Counted from the first letter of the stretch, positions 25,602 through 33,743 are shown. The stretch: DNA of 64,000 bases from an uncultured Collinsella sp. (GCA_900754445.1 CAAECW010000041.1:1-64000), one strand, 5' to 3'. The notes: generated by a model not told the origin, from the letters alone. Numbers and translations: made by a program.

Positions 25602-26321
25602 ATGCTCGATACACACGAAAAACGGCCACTCTATTTACAGCTCACCGACGCGCTGCTCAAGCAGATCGTCGATGAATATCAAGCAGACGATAAACTTCCA
25701 ACAGAAATGGAACTCTGCGACGAATACGCCGTAAGCAGAACAACCGTCCGACTTGCCATGAGTGAGCTGGAGCGTCGTGGAAGTATCTATCGAATCCAAG
25801 GTAAGGGGTCGTTTGTTGCACCGAAACGCGTTAGCGAGCTCAATTCACTTTTAGACTTTGACTTTGCAAGCCATTGCGATGGCGTTGATCCAGATGCCAT
25901 TACCAAACATTTCGGCGGCCTCACATCAGGTCGTCCAATTTCCGTAATGATGCTCCAACAATTTGGATGTCAAAGTCGCGACAAAATTCAGCGTCTTGAA
26001 TTGACCTACGAACTTGAAGGCAGCTTCATAGGCGCTGATACGTTCTTCATTTCAAAGTCGCGCGTTCCGAATAACCAGTTAGATTTTCAGGCATTTAGCA
26101 GAATCATGGACGACTTGTCCAAGTCTATCCAATCTGTTAGGGAAAGCTATAGAGCACGTCAGCTTAGCGATTCCGAAGCCAGTAATTATGGTGTTGCAAA
26201 ACTTCCGGTCATCGAACTGACTCATTATGCTTACGACTCCGGAGGCAAACTAATCTCAATTGTCTGCCGCACCGTCTTAACTGGGCGAATCCCTTATCAA
26301 AACTTTATTTTCAAGTCCTAA
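25602..26321 (+). CDS. GntR-family regulator with UTRA-like domain, module 4
   Basis: Sugar-phosphate-responsive repressor candidate, 239 residues. The winged helix is at about residues 5-70 (PLYLQLTDALLKQI, LPTEMELCDEYAVSRTTVRL, GKGSFVAPKR) and the rest is a HutC/UTRA-type effector domain. I chose ATG 25602 because GAGG lies 5 bases upstream and the protein then starts MLDTHEKRPLY, typical for the family; ATG 25584 is an alternative. It follows the conserved unknown gene, probably in one operon, and likely acts at the dyad at 24321-24344 and perhaps 24545-24562. Confidence 0.85.
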   Translation: MLDTHEKRPLYLQLTDALLKQIVDEYQADDKLPTEMELCDEYAVSRTTVRLAMSELERRGSIYRIQGKGSFVAPKRVSELNSLLDFDFASHCDGVDPDAITKHFGGLTSGRPISVMMLQQFGCQSRDKIQRLELTYELEGSFIGADTFFISKSRVPNNQLDFQAFSRIMDDLSKSIQSVRESYRARQLSDSEASNYGVAKLPVIELTHYAYDSGGKLISIVCRTVLTGRIPYQNFIFKS

Positions 26322-26336
26322 TGTTCTTTTTCTTTT

Positions 26337-26474
26337 GTCTCGATCTGTAACACGTAGCCGAGTTTTTAAGTCCTAACCGTTACAGATCGAGACAAACAAG
26401 GTAGGCCCCGCCGAATTGTCTCAATCTGTAACATCTGGTTGGTGGTTTCACCCCTACCTGTTACAGGTTGAGAC
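26337..26474. repeat. Spaced dyad array, cluster IV (2 units)
   Basis: Units at 26337-26393 and 26418-26474 are 81 bases apart, with GTCTCGATCTGTAACA-type arms. The cluster lies between the convergent gntR and deoR-type genes. Confidence 0.86.
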
Positions 26475-26593
26475 GATTTGATAGTGGAGTCCTTATTTGC
26501 GCGTCATATCGCGTAGCGCTGACGCGCTGGTTTCCACAATGACAGGAGGTAAAAGTCCTCCCGCATCACCCGTTGGCAATCCCGTAGCGATAA

Positions 26594-27358
26594 CTAGCAA
26601 ATAACCTGCGTGTGCTCCTCGATGGCGGCACGATCTTCGGCGGTAATACCCGGCTCGCACACCATGGCATCCAAACTGTCCAGGCGGCAGAAGGTGTAGA
26701 AGTCGCGCTTGCCGATCTTGCTGGAGTCGGCGATCAGATAGCGCGAGTCGGCCTTGCTAAAGGCGAGCTGCTGGATGCGGCCCTCTTCCATATTGGATGT
26801 AGACACGTCGCCGTCCAGAATGCCGTTGGCACCGATAAACGCCGCGTCGATGCCCAGCGCACGCAGGGTATCCTCGGCCGTTGGTCCCACAAAAGCGGCG
26901 GTGCGGCGACGGTACATGCCGCCCACCAGGCACAGGTCGCAGTCTTCGCGCGCCTCGAGCAGGTTAAACACCGAAAGCGAATTGGTCACAATGCGCAGGC
27001 GAAACGCCGGCAGCAACGAGGCCATCTGCTCAACCGTGGTGCCCGTGCCCAAAAAGATGGTCGAGCCTTCCTCGATAAGCTCCACAGAACGGCGCGCAAT
27101 CTGCAACTTTTCCTCGGCATGCTTCGTGCGCTTTTCGCTGTGCGAATACTCATGGCGCAGCATAGCGTGTGGACGGCCCTGCGCACTGCGGGCTCCGCCG
27201 TGCACGCGCTCAATCTCGCCCAGGCTCGCAAGCTCCTCAAGGTCACGGCGGATCGTCATATCCGAGACACCTAACGCATCCGAAATCTCCTTGACCGAGA
27301 CCGTTCCCTGTTCCTCGAGCAGCTGCCGAACCTTATCCTGTCGCTCCGCTTTAATCAC
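26594..27358 (-). CDS. lacR: DeoR-family regulator, LacR-like
   Basis: Probable repressor of tagatose-pathway genes. The protein has 254 residues, with a DeoR helix-turn-helix (VKEISDALGVSDMTIRRDL, about residues 18-36) and a sugar-phosphate-sensing domain with the GTGTT phosphate loop and SSKIGK motif. GTG 27358 is chosen because AGGA lies 6 bases upstream and the protein then reads MIKAERQDKV; GTG 27385 is the longer option. GAACA-type direct repeats just upstream match those before lacA and lacF, so autoregulation and a lacA/lacF regulon are inferred. A truncated duplicate lies at 22000-22395. Confidence 0.85.
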   Translation of the reverse strand: MIKAERQDKVRQLLEEQGTVSVKEISDALGVSDMTIRRDLEELASLGEIERVHGGARSAQGRPHAMLRHEYSHSEKRTKHAEEKLQIARRSVELIEEGSTIFLGTGTTVEQMASLLPAFRLRIVTNSLSVFNLLEAREDCDLCLVGGMYRRRTAAFVGPTAEDTLRALGIDAAFIGANGILDGDVSTSNMEEGRIQQLAFSKADSRYLIADSSKIGKRDFYTFCRLDSLDAMVCEPGITAEDRAAIEEHTQVIC

Positions 27359-27393
27359 GATGAGTCCTCGCTGTTCCACGCTCACGTCAATTC

Positions 27394-27408
27394 AAACAAT
27401 AACGAACA
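27394..27408 (-). promoter_or_regulatory. Putative LacR operator
   Basis: AAACA (27394-27398) and GAACA (27404-27408) are 10 bases apart, about 36-50 bases before the lacR start codon. Confidence 0.45.
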
Positions 27409-27563
27409 AATTGTATCAGACTCGCGCGCGTCAAAAATGAACGCCCGCACAGCTCCAATCATCACTTTTTTGAGAAAAATATCCCCTGCTTTAGTGGGGT
27501 GTAGTGATAATCTCGCGTGTTCGCGCTACAGTTTGTCGGAAATACCTCGATGTTAGGAACCAA

Positions 27564-28616
27564 ATGATCACTTCCGAGCTTTTCGGCACCGCGCCGTGCG
27601 GTACCCCCGTTCATCGTTACACCCTCAACGGGCCCGAGATCTGCGTTCGAATTATGGACTATGGCGCCACCGTGCTGGGTATCGATGTGCCCGACATTCC
27701 CGGCAACGTGCGCGATGTGGTTCTGGGCTTCGATAAGCTCGAGGATTACTTTGACAACCCCGCCTGCTTTGGCGCGACCATCGGCCCTGTGGCCAACCGC
27801 ACTGCGGGTGCAACGATCACCATCGCCGGCACGGACTGGCATATGCCCGCCAACGAGGGCGCCAACAACCTGCACAGCGACCTTGAGCACGGCCTGCACA
27901 AGCGCGTGTGGGACGTTGAACTCGACGAGACTCACAACGCCGTTCGCATGACCACCTCGCTTGAGGATGGCGAGCTGGGCCTGCCCGGCAACCGCACCTT
28001 TACGGCCATGTTTACCGTGACGCGCACCGGCGTCTTTCGCATCGAATATGGCTGCGAGAGCGACCGCGCCACGTACGTGTCCATGACCAACCACACGTAC
28101 TTTAACCTTGCCGGCCATAACGCCGGCATGGACTGCGAGCACTTCTTTGTTGTCAACGCTGCCCACTATCTGCCCATCAACGACCAGAACATCCCCACCG
28201 GCGAGATCGCTCCGGTCGAGGGCACGCCGTTTGACTTCCGTGAGCTGCGCCCCGTTGCACCCGGCATGGAGGCCGACGACCCGCAGATTAAGCAGGCACG
28301 TGGCTACGACCACTGCCTGTGCATCGATGGCTATCAGTACGGCCGTAATCTGCGCCGCGCGATGCATGTTGAGGAGATGTGGACCGGCCGCGAGCTGGAC
28401 TACTACACCACCGCGCCGGGCGTTCAGCTCTACACCGGCAACTGGCTGGGCGACGAGCACGCCAAGGATGATGCTAGCTATGGCTGGGGCGCCGGCTTTG
28501 CCCTCGAGGCCGAGATGTACCCCGACACGCCGCACCAGCCGCTGTTCCCACAGGGCGTCGTGGGCCCGGGTCACCCCTACAGCAACGTGATCGAATACCA
28601 CTTTATGAGGCACTAA
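27564..28616 (+). CDS. galM: Aldose 1-epimerase (mutarotase)
   Basis: Interconverts alpha and beta anomers of galactose or related aldoses. The 350-residue protein has the GalM landmarks: FGATIGPVANRT near the N terminus, NLHSD, the catalytic-His segment TNHTYFNLAGH, a DHC motif in GYDHCLCID and a late Glu in GFALEAEMYPD. The start MITSELFG at 27564 has AGGA 5 bases before it. It is longer than, and distinct from, the two LacX-like proteins here. It stands alone, divergent from lacR and followed by a terminator. It may serve free galactose released by GH activity. Confidence 0.9.
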   Translation: MITSELFGTAPCGTPVHRYTLNGPEICVRIMDYGATVLGIDVPDIPGNVRDVVLGFDKLEDYFDNPACFGATIGPVANRTAGATITIAGTDWHMPANEGANNLHSDLEHGLHKRVWDVELDETHNAVRMTTSLEDGELGLPGNRTFTAMFTVTRTGVFRIEYGCESDRATYVSMTNHTYFNLAGHNAGMDCEHFFVVNAAHYLPINDQNIPTGEIAPVEGTPFDFRELRPVAPGMEADDPQIKQARGYDHCLCIDGYQYGRNLRRAMHVEEMWTGRELDYYTTAPGVQLYTGNWLGDEHAKDDASYGWGAGFALEAEMYPDTPHQPLFPQGVVGPGHPYSNVIEYHFMRH

Positions 28617-28642
28617 GCCCACAACGCGACATATCGCACAGC

Positions 28643-28678
28643 AGCGCCCGCCGACACCACCGCCGACGGGCGCTTTGC
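28643..28678 (+). terminator. galM terminator
   Basis: AGCGCCCG (28643-28650) pairs with CGGGCGCT (28667-28674), with a short T-stretch after. Confidence 0.65.
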
Positions 28679-28700
28679 TACCTAGTCATTGGGGACGTTC

Positions 28701-29180
28701 TTAAATGACTAGTTGGATGGGGTCGGGATTGGAGCTGGGGAGATAGCGGATTTCTAGCTCTATGCCGAGCGCCTGCAGCTCTTTGAGGGCTGCGACATCT
28801 GCGTCATCTACGGCGACTGCGGGCGTTATGGGGTGCTTGCCCTCCCCTGCCTGCATATGGCCGATGCTGATCTTGGCGATCGGCACACCACCCTTAACCA
28901 GCGCGAGTGCATCGACGGGTGAGGCTACCATGATCAGAATCCACTGACGCGGCGTTGCGGTATGAATGATGTCGATGGTCCTTTGCACCGAGAAAATCCG
29001 TGTCCAGACGCCTTCTGGCGCCGCCACCCTCATTGGTGCCCATTGGCGCGAATCCGCCGCGATCTCATCGTTAACGATTAGGACAAGGTTGGAGCCCACG
29101 GCCTCGTTCCACAGCTCAACATCTTGCCCGTAAATGAAACGGTCATCGATACGCGTGAGAAGGATCTTGGGTTGAGCCAT
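28701..29180 (-). CDS. Orphan mannose-family PTS IIB-like protein lacking the phospho-His
   Basis: A 159-residue protein of the mannose/sorbose IIB fold, colinear with the intact IIB at 39199-39681. In IIB proteins the phosphorylated histidine sits in RIDxRLxHGQ. The intact copy has His17, whereas this protein reads RIDDRFIYGQD with Tyr17. It therefore cannot accept phosphate in the usual way. The rest of the fold is kept (VNDEIAADS, FSVQRTIDII, LVKGGVPIAKISIGHM). No IIA, IIC or IID is adjacent. It may be a regulatory decoy, a recruited binding protein or a decaying copy. The start MAQPKILL at 29180 is chosen by homology. Confidence 0.8.
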   Translation of the reverse strand: MAQPKILLTRIDDRFIYGQDVELWNEAVGSNLVLIVNDEIAADSRQWAPMRVAAPEGVWTRIFSVQRTIDIIHTATPRQWILIMVASPVDALALVKGGVPIAKISIGHMQAGEGKHPITPAVAVDDADVAALKELQALGIELEIRYLPSSNPDPIQLVI

Positions 29181-29337
29181 CACTGCCCCGTTCTGTTTGA
29201 GACCCGTAAGAGCAAGATATCGCGTCTCCAATATTAGTGCATTTAAAGTGAGAAAAGCCGTCAGAACACTTGCGCGGATGTGCGATGTCCCGTATCATAA
29301 ACAGCCGTTGACGCCTCAGTTGCGTCACCACATGGCC

Positions 29338-29413
29338 GCCAGCGTAGCTCAGTTGGTAGAGCACCGCTCTCGTAAAGCGGGGGTCACCGGTTCGAGCCCG
29401 GTCGCTGGCTCCA
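29338..29413 (+). tRNA. tRNA-Thr (anticodon CGT)
   Basis: The acceptor stem GCCAGCG pairs with CGCTGGC. Anticodon loop CTCGTAA gives CGT, and the T-loop GGTTCGAGCCC is canonical. The 3' CCA is encoded (29411-29413). Length is 76 nt. Confidence 0.96.
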
Positions 29414-29424
29414 TTGCACAAGAT

Positions 29425-29447
29425 AGCCGCCTTCGAGCGGCTTTTTT
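29425..29447 (+). terminator. tRNA-Thr terminator
   Basis: AGCCGC/GCGGCT stem (29425-29442) followed by a run of six T, 12 bases after the tRNA. Confidence 0.85.
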
Positions 29448-29841
29448 GTTGCCAATTCGCCCACTCGGTGGACTTCGGGTTTAATGCTTAGGGGCGGGGA
29501 TTTACCAAAGTGAAATTTTAATGAAAAGAAACCCAGCTGTAACAATTGCCATGGTGAGGGCTCGAATTGGTCATATAGATCTAAAATAGTCACGATCCCT
29601 TCTCTTTTGCTGGCACGATATATCTATACAAGGTTGTGAACGGAAAACAAAAATACGTCGATTGCTATCCGACAAACGGGTCTGAAATTGCATTCACAGG
29701 CATTTCGGGGCAGATTGATACACATGTACGAAAGGGAACCTATGTGGTGCGTTGGGTTGGAGCTGCTGCAGGCCCGATATGGATTGCGGTCTTGCGTCCC
29801 GATGTCCAAATAGGTTTCTCTCTCTAGACGGGAAGTTGCTC

Positions 29842-30207
29842 ATGGACGTCATATATGACGGAGATGACTGGGTCGACCATTATACTTGGCGCCTGGTCGG
29901 CTCGAACGACAATGGGGATGTGGTGTTTGATGGACTATGTCCAAAGCATCTCCATCCTTTTGTCTCGTCGTTAATTGAGAGTTCCGCTCGTGTTGCCCCC
30001 TACAGCTCGGCATCGTTTCATGATACGGACGTTTTGAAGACCATAAGGGAGTCAATTGACGAGGGCACGATGAGCGGCCCGCTGTTTTCTCGGCTTGTGG
30101 GGCTAGATGAGATTGGCTCGAAACGACTGCTTGCGGGCGAAAAAGTGGAACTCACTTATCGGTCGATGATTTCAATCCTGCGGCTAGCCGATGTTCTTCG
30201 CAAATAA
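29842..30207 (+). CDS. Small hypothetical protein
   Basis: Function not recognised. The 121-residue protein starts MDVIYDGDDWVD, with GGGAAG 6 bases before the ATG at 29842. It is acidic and predicted soluble, with no signal peptide or membrane helix. Base composition is less GC-rich than its surroundings, and it lies just downstream of tRNA-Thr, a common integration neighbourhood. The frame is open upstream to 29752. The preceding stretch 29448-29841 holds only a weak short frame (29636-29827) and no motif I recognise. Confidence 0.45.
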   Translation: MDVIYDGDDWVDHYTWRLVGSNDNGDVVFDGLCPKHLHPFVSSLIESSARVAPYSSASFHDTDVLKTIRESIDEGTMSGPLFSRLVGLDEIGSKRLLAGEKVELTYRSMISILRLADVLRK

Positions 30208-30268
30208 ATGAGGCGCACATCCGCCAATCCAAACACAACGCCACCGGCAACTCCCCTATTCAACAATA

Positions 30269-30315
30269 AAGCCCCGCCAACCGCAATCCCCAAGGGAACC
30301 GCGATTAACGGGGCT
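30269..30315 (-). terminator. yhcH terminator
   Basis: AGCCCCG (30270-30276) pairs with CGGGGCT (30309-30315), with inner CCG/CGG and CCC/GGG pairing and TTTATTG after it on the minus strand. Confidence 0.6.
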
Positions 30316-30374
30316 CAAGCGCACTCCTCCAAGGGATAACGCTCGCAACACGAACAGCTCAGCCGAGCAGCGCG

Positions 30375-30848
30375 TTACTCCTCCCAGTAAGCATCTGCAA
30401 GCAGCTTAAAGCAGATCTTCTTGACCGGCTGCGCGCCATCGCCCGGGAACTCGAGCGTGGGCATATGAGGCTCGCCGGCAACGAACAGTGCAAACTTGTC
30501 GTCAGCAAGATCGCCGGCGATCGAAGCGTCGGAATCGACCAGATCGTAGTCGTCCTTCTCGTCAAACTCCTGGACAAGCGTCAGGCTGCCCGTGGCAACC
30601 TTAAAGGCCTCGCGACCCTCAATGTCGATCTGCAGGTCGTGATAGCGCTGATGCGTCTCATAGTGGGCCTCGGCCTCGGGACGCGTCGTGGAAGCCATGA
30701 CGTTCGCAAAGACCTTGTCGCCCAGAATCGGATGGCTGCCGACCTCGAGCTCCGCCGGGTCGTTCTCCTCGAGCCAGTCAATCAGCACGTCGAGGCCCTT
30801 GAGCATTCCGCGGTACTCCTCAATATCGCCCAATGCACCGTAAATCAT
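30375..30848 (-). CDS. YhcH/YjgK/YiaL family protein
   Basis: Cupin-like protein of 157 residues, in a family linked to sialic acid and other sugar catabolism (NanQ is an anomerase-type member). The family segments HETHQRYHDLQI-like (here YETHQRYHDLQID), GEPHMPTL and KICFKL are present, including the conserved His and Glu residues of the presumed metal site. The ATG at 30848 follows GAGGGGA. It lies downstream of lacX2-lacC2 and a nagA remnant on the same strand, so co-transcription is possible. Its sugar is unknown; an anomerase or isomerase role on a host-glycan sugar is the best guess. Confidence 0.82.
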   Translation of the reverse strand: MIYGALGDIEEYRGMLKGLDVLIDWLEENDPAELEVGSHPILGDKVFANVMASTTRPEAEAHYETHQRYHDLQIDIEGREAFKVATGSLTLVQEFDEKDDYDLVDSDASIAGDLADDKFALFVAGEPHMPTLEFPGDGAQPVKKICFKLLADAYWEE

Positions 30849-30880
30849 CTAAATCCCCTCTCGGATCGTTTCTTTGGCGG

Positions 30881-31010
30881 CTACTCGGCAAACGCATTGC
30901 CGACGCTGTTGCCGCCCACATACGTCTCGACCAGAGTAAGGTCGGGATTGAACACGACAACGTCGGCGTCGCGCCCCGGCATAATGCTACCGCACTTGTC
31001 GTCGACTCCA
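30881..31010 (-). pseudogene. C-terminal fragment of nagA
   Basis: The minus-strand translation reads DDKCGSIMPGRDADVVVF, then LTLVETYVGGNSVGNAFAE and a stop. It matches the final 40 or so residues of the intact NagA at 33750-34919 almost position by position. No start or upstream NagA sequence is present, and the fragment abuts the end of lacC2. It is a remnant of a duplication or rearrangement. Confidence 0.85.
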
Positions 31011-31052
31011 ACCACAAGCAAACGACCGATGCCGGAGCCGCAGCACAACCTC

Positions 31053-31988
31053 TTACAGCTCGGTCACGACAACGCCGTTGTAAACCTCGTCCCAACGGTC
31101 CATGACCAGATGGCCGGTCATGGGATCCATGGCGTTGAGCTTGCCGCAGGTGTTGGCGGTACGCAGCACCGTCTCGTCGTCTGCGCCAGCAGCAATGGCA
31201 TGCGCGAAGCCTGCGATAGTGGAGTCACCAGAGCCCGTAGCGTTAACGGCGGGGATATCGGGCGTCTTCGCGCGGAACGCACGGCCATTGTGGAAGCCAA
31301 CGGAGCCGGCAGCGCCCATGGATACGACGACCCAGGGGATATCGGAGAAGCGGGCATCAGAGGCGAGCGCGGCGCGGAGCTCGTCCACATCGTCGGTGGT
31401 AAAGCTCGTGCCCAGAAGGCCGTTGATCTCGGTCAGGTTTGGCTTGACCAGCTCGGGCTTAATTTCGGACTTAAGGGCGGCCTCGAGCGAAGCACCCGAG
31501 GTATCGAGCAGCACCTTGGCGCCGGCGTTCTCGGCAATGCCCGTGATCTTGGCATAGTAGTCCGCCTCGACACCGCGGGGCAGCGAACCCGAAATGGTGA
31601 CGACGTCGGCCTTGCTCGCAAGCTCGGTAAACTTGGCGGTAAAGGCATCGAGCTCCTCGGGGGCAATTGTCGGGCCGCTCTCGAGCAGCTCGGTCTGGTT
31701 GCCGGCATGAAGGATATTGAGGCAGATGCGGGTCTCGCCCTTGATGGGCACAAAGTCGTTGTTAATACCGTTGGCGTCCATGAGCTCAGCCATGTAGGCG
31801 CCCATGTGGCCACCAAGCAGGCCGGTTGCCACAACATCGTCGCCCAGCTGACCCAGCACACGGGCAACGTTAAGGCCCTTGCCGCCGGCGGTCTTTTCGG
31901 GCGTCACGCGGTTGACGTCGTCGATAACGAGCTCATCGAGCTGATAGCGCGTATCGACAGACGGGTTCATCGTAACGGTGAGGATCAT
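31053..31988 (-). CDS. lacC: Tagatose-6-phosphate kinase, PfkB family (copy 2)
   Basis: Second LacC-type kinase, 311 residues, closely similar over its whole length to the product of 143-1078. It keeps GGKGLNVARV, SGSLPRGV and NATGSGDS. The start MILTVTMNPS at 31988 follows AAGGAGC. It pairs with lacX2 in the same order as copy 1, so the two genes were duplicated together. Situated near nagA and agaS, this copy may serve the galactosamine branch, which also yields tagatose 6-phosphate; this is inference. The 1-phosphofructokinase alternative applies equally. Confidence 0.9.
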   Translation of the reverse strand: MILTVTMNPSVDTRYQLDELVIDDVNRVTPEKTAGGKGLNVARVLGQLGDDVVATGLLGGHMGAYMAELMDANGINNDFVPIKGETRICLNILHAGNQTELLESGPTIAPEELDAFTAKFTELASKADVVTISGSLPRGVEADYYAKITGIAENAGAKVLLDTSGASLEAALKSEIKPELVKPNLTEINGLLGTSFTTDDVDELRAALASDARFSDIPWVVVSMGAAGSVGFHNGRAFRAKTPDIPAVNATGSGDSTIAGFAHAIAAGADDETVLRTANTCGKLNAMDPMTGHLVMDRWDEVYNGVVVTEL

Positions 31989-32047
31989 TTTTAGCTCCTT
32001 ATCTCGCAGGCTCCTTGTGCCTCGCGATACGAGTCGACAAAACGGAA

Positions 32048-32929
32048 TTACAGAATCTCAATCGTGAACGAGCGAACGATGGTCTCCTTGGGCTTGGCGA
32101 CAAGGCAGCCGCGCTTATGCTCAAGTACGTCGTCCTCATCGGAGCAGGTCGAGAGGCCGCCCCAAGGTTCAACTGCCACAAAATCGCCCTCGGGCTTGCT
32201 CCACACAATGAGATATGGGAAGCCCTCAAAGCTCAGGCGGACGCCCTTGTCCTCGCCCTTTTTGGAAAGCGTGACCTGACGGCTCTCGAGCACGTCAAAG
32301 ATGGTCTCCGCAAAATCGAAGAGCTCATGCGACAGGGGCAGCGTCTTTCCCACCATGGGGTTCTTGGATCGGTTTGCCACGTCAATCAAGCCAGTCGAGG
32401 GAACGGCGGTGCAGAGCTCCGCAGCCTCGTCTTTCTCAAAGCGCAACTCGTAGTCCGTATAGGCCTCGCCCTCATCGAGCGGACACCTAAAGCCGGGATG
32501 ACCGCCGATAAAGAACGGCATGTCCTCGGTCCCCTCGTTGGTCACCTCATAGGAGACGCGCACGGCGGTATCCTCGAGCGTATAACGAGCGACAAGCTTA
32601 AACGGGTACGGATAATCGCTCAGCAGCGCGGCGTTATCCTCCGAAGCCAGGCACATCGCCAGCTCGTTCTCGCCTTGGCTCAGCAGCTTCCACTCCCGTT
32701 TGCGCGCAAACCCGTGGCGAGCGAGCTTTACATGATGCCCGGCAAACGTCATGGCGCTGTTGTCGCGCAAGCCTCCGCAAATCGGGAAGCAGATCGGTGC
32801 CTGGCCAGACCACACGGCGGGATCGCCCTGCCACAGATACTCGCGACCTCCGGCCTCAATCGAGGTAAACGAACCGCCAGCCGTGGACACCTTAATAGAA
32901 ATCGAATCGTTGGAGAGAGCGTATTCCAT
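32048..32929 (-). CDS. lacX: Aldose 1-epimerase family protein, LacX-like (copy 2)
   Basis: Paralogue of 1132-2013, also 293 residues, starting MEYALSNDS at 32929 after AAGGATG. The two align end to end, including REYLWQGDPAVWSGQ, GGHPGFRCPLDEGE and the C-terminal AVEPWGGLSTCSDEDD. The predicted fold is a mutarotase; the substrate is not known but is probably a sugar or sugar phosphate of the tagatose route. It lies 59 bases upstream of lacC2 and is divergent from the flavodoxin gene at 33090. Confidence 0.82.
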   Translation of the reverse strand: MEYALSNDSISIKVSTAGGSFTSIEAGGREYLWQGDPAVWSGQAPICFPICGGLRDNSAMTFAGHHVKLARHGFARKREWKLLSQGENELAMCLASEDNAALLSDYPYPFKLVARYTLEDTAVRVSYEVTNEGTEDMPFFIGGHPGFRCPLDEGEAYTDYELRFEKDEAAELCTAVPSTGLIDVANRSKNPMVGKTLPLSHELFDFAETIFDVLESRQVTLSKKGEDKGVRLSFEGFPYLIVWSKPEGDFVAVEPWGGLSTCSDEDDVLEHKRGCLVAKPKETIVRSFTIEIL

Positions 32930-33089
32930 TGCCCATCCTTTCGAACAACTGCTTTTTTTTTGCTCGCAAGAACCCGTCTCGGCCCTGACCAAAGGACAAA
33001 CCCGCACGTTCATCGACGCGTCCGGTATCCCAGCCATGTAACGGGGTACCATACAGACATTGATGCAATTACAGCTGAAAGGCCTTCTT

Positions 33090-33674
33090 ATGCGAACCAT
33101 CATCCTCTACGCCTCGCGCCATCACGGCAATACGAAAAAGCTCGTGGACGCCATCGTCGAGGCACACCCCGAGATCGATACCCTCGACGTCAAGGCGCTT
33201 GGCAAAAACGAGTACCCCGACCTGCACGAATATCATTTGATCGGCGTCGCAACGGGCATCTATTACTCCGAGATCGACAAAGATATGGCACGCGTGCTCA
33301 CCAATGTGCTGCAGCCGCAGGACAAGGTGTTTGGCCTTATGACCTACGGTGGCAAAAACAAGTGGTACGGCAAGGATATCGATGGCATCTGCCGCATGAG
33401 GCAGGCCATCTTTATGGGTGTCTACGGCTGCCCCGGCTTTGATACGTGGGGGCCGTTTAAACTCACCGGCGGTGTCCAAAAGGGACACCCGACCGCTGAG
33501 GAAATTAAGGGCGCCGTCGACTTCTTCGACAAGATCGAAGACGAGTATGGCGACATCATCGTCGAAGAGTACGCCAAGCGCGAGAAGCGCCTAGCATACG
33601 AGAAGGAGCATCCTGCAGGAGGCCTCGTGGCCGGCGTCAAGCGCACGGCAAAGAAGATCGCTAACAAGCTGTAA
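33090..33674 (+). CDS. Flavodoxin family protein
   Basis: FMN-binding electron carrier or small oxidoreductase, 194 residues. The phosphate-binding loop YASRHHGNT at the N terminus, the FGLMTYGGKNKWYG segment and GVYGCPGFDTWGPF fit the flavodoxin fold, and the tail after residue 165 is Lys/Glu-rich. The start MRTIILY at 33090 has AAAGG 7 bases upstream; an earlier ATG at 33060 is unsupported. It is a single-gene unit facing nagA convergently, sharing a bidirectional terminator. No sugar-related role is evident. Confidence 0.85.
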   Translation: MRTIILYASRHHGNTKKLVDAIVEAHPEIDTLDVKALGKNEYPDLHEYHLIGVATGIYYSEIDKDMARVLTNVLQPQDKVFGLMTYGGKNKWYGKDIDGICRMRQAIFMGVYGCPGFDTWGPFKLTGGVQKGHPTAEEIKGAVDFFDKIEDEYGDIIVEEYAKREKRLAYEKEHPAGGLVAGVKRTAKKIANKL

Positions 33675-33705
33675 CTGTAAAGGTGCTTTTGAGCGTTTAA
33701 CCCAT

Positions 33706-33743
33706 ACGGCGGGTCCGAGCAGATTCGGGCCCGCCGTCTTTTT
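33706..33743. terminator. Bidirectional terminator, flavodoxin / nagA
   Basis: ACGGCGGGTCCG (33706-33717) pairs with CGGGCCCGCCGT (33726-33737), one G:T pair, then CTTTTTC on the plus strand. It lies between convergent genes. Confidence 0.8.

Noticed and set aside
28701..29180. Functional PTS IIB assignment
   Set aside because: The phospho-acceptor histidine is Tyr17, and no partner subunits are adjacent.
29636..29827. A 63-residue GTG-started frame after tRNA-Thr
   Set aside because: It has no ribosome site and no recognisable family; it could be a decayed gene but I cannot support it.
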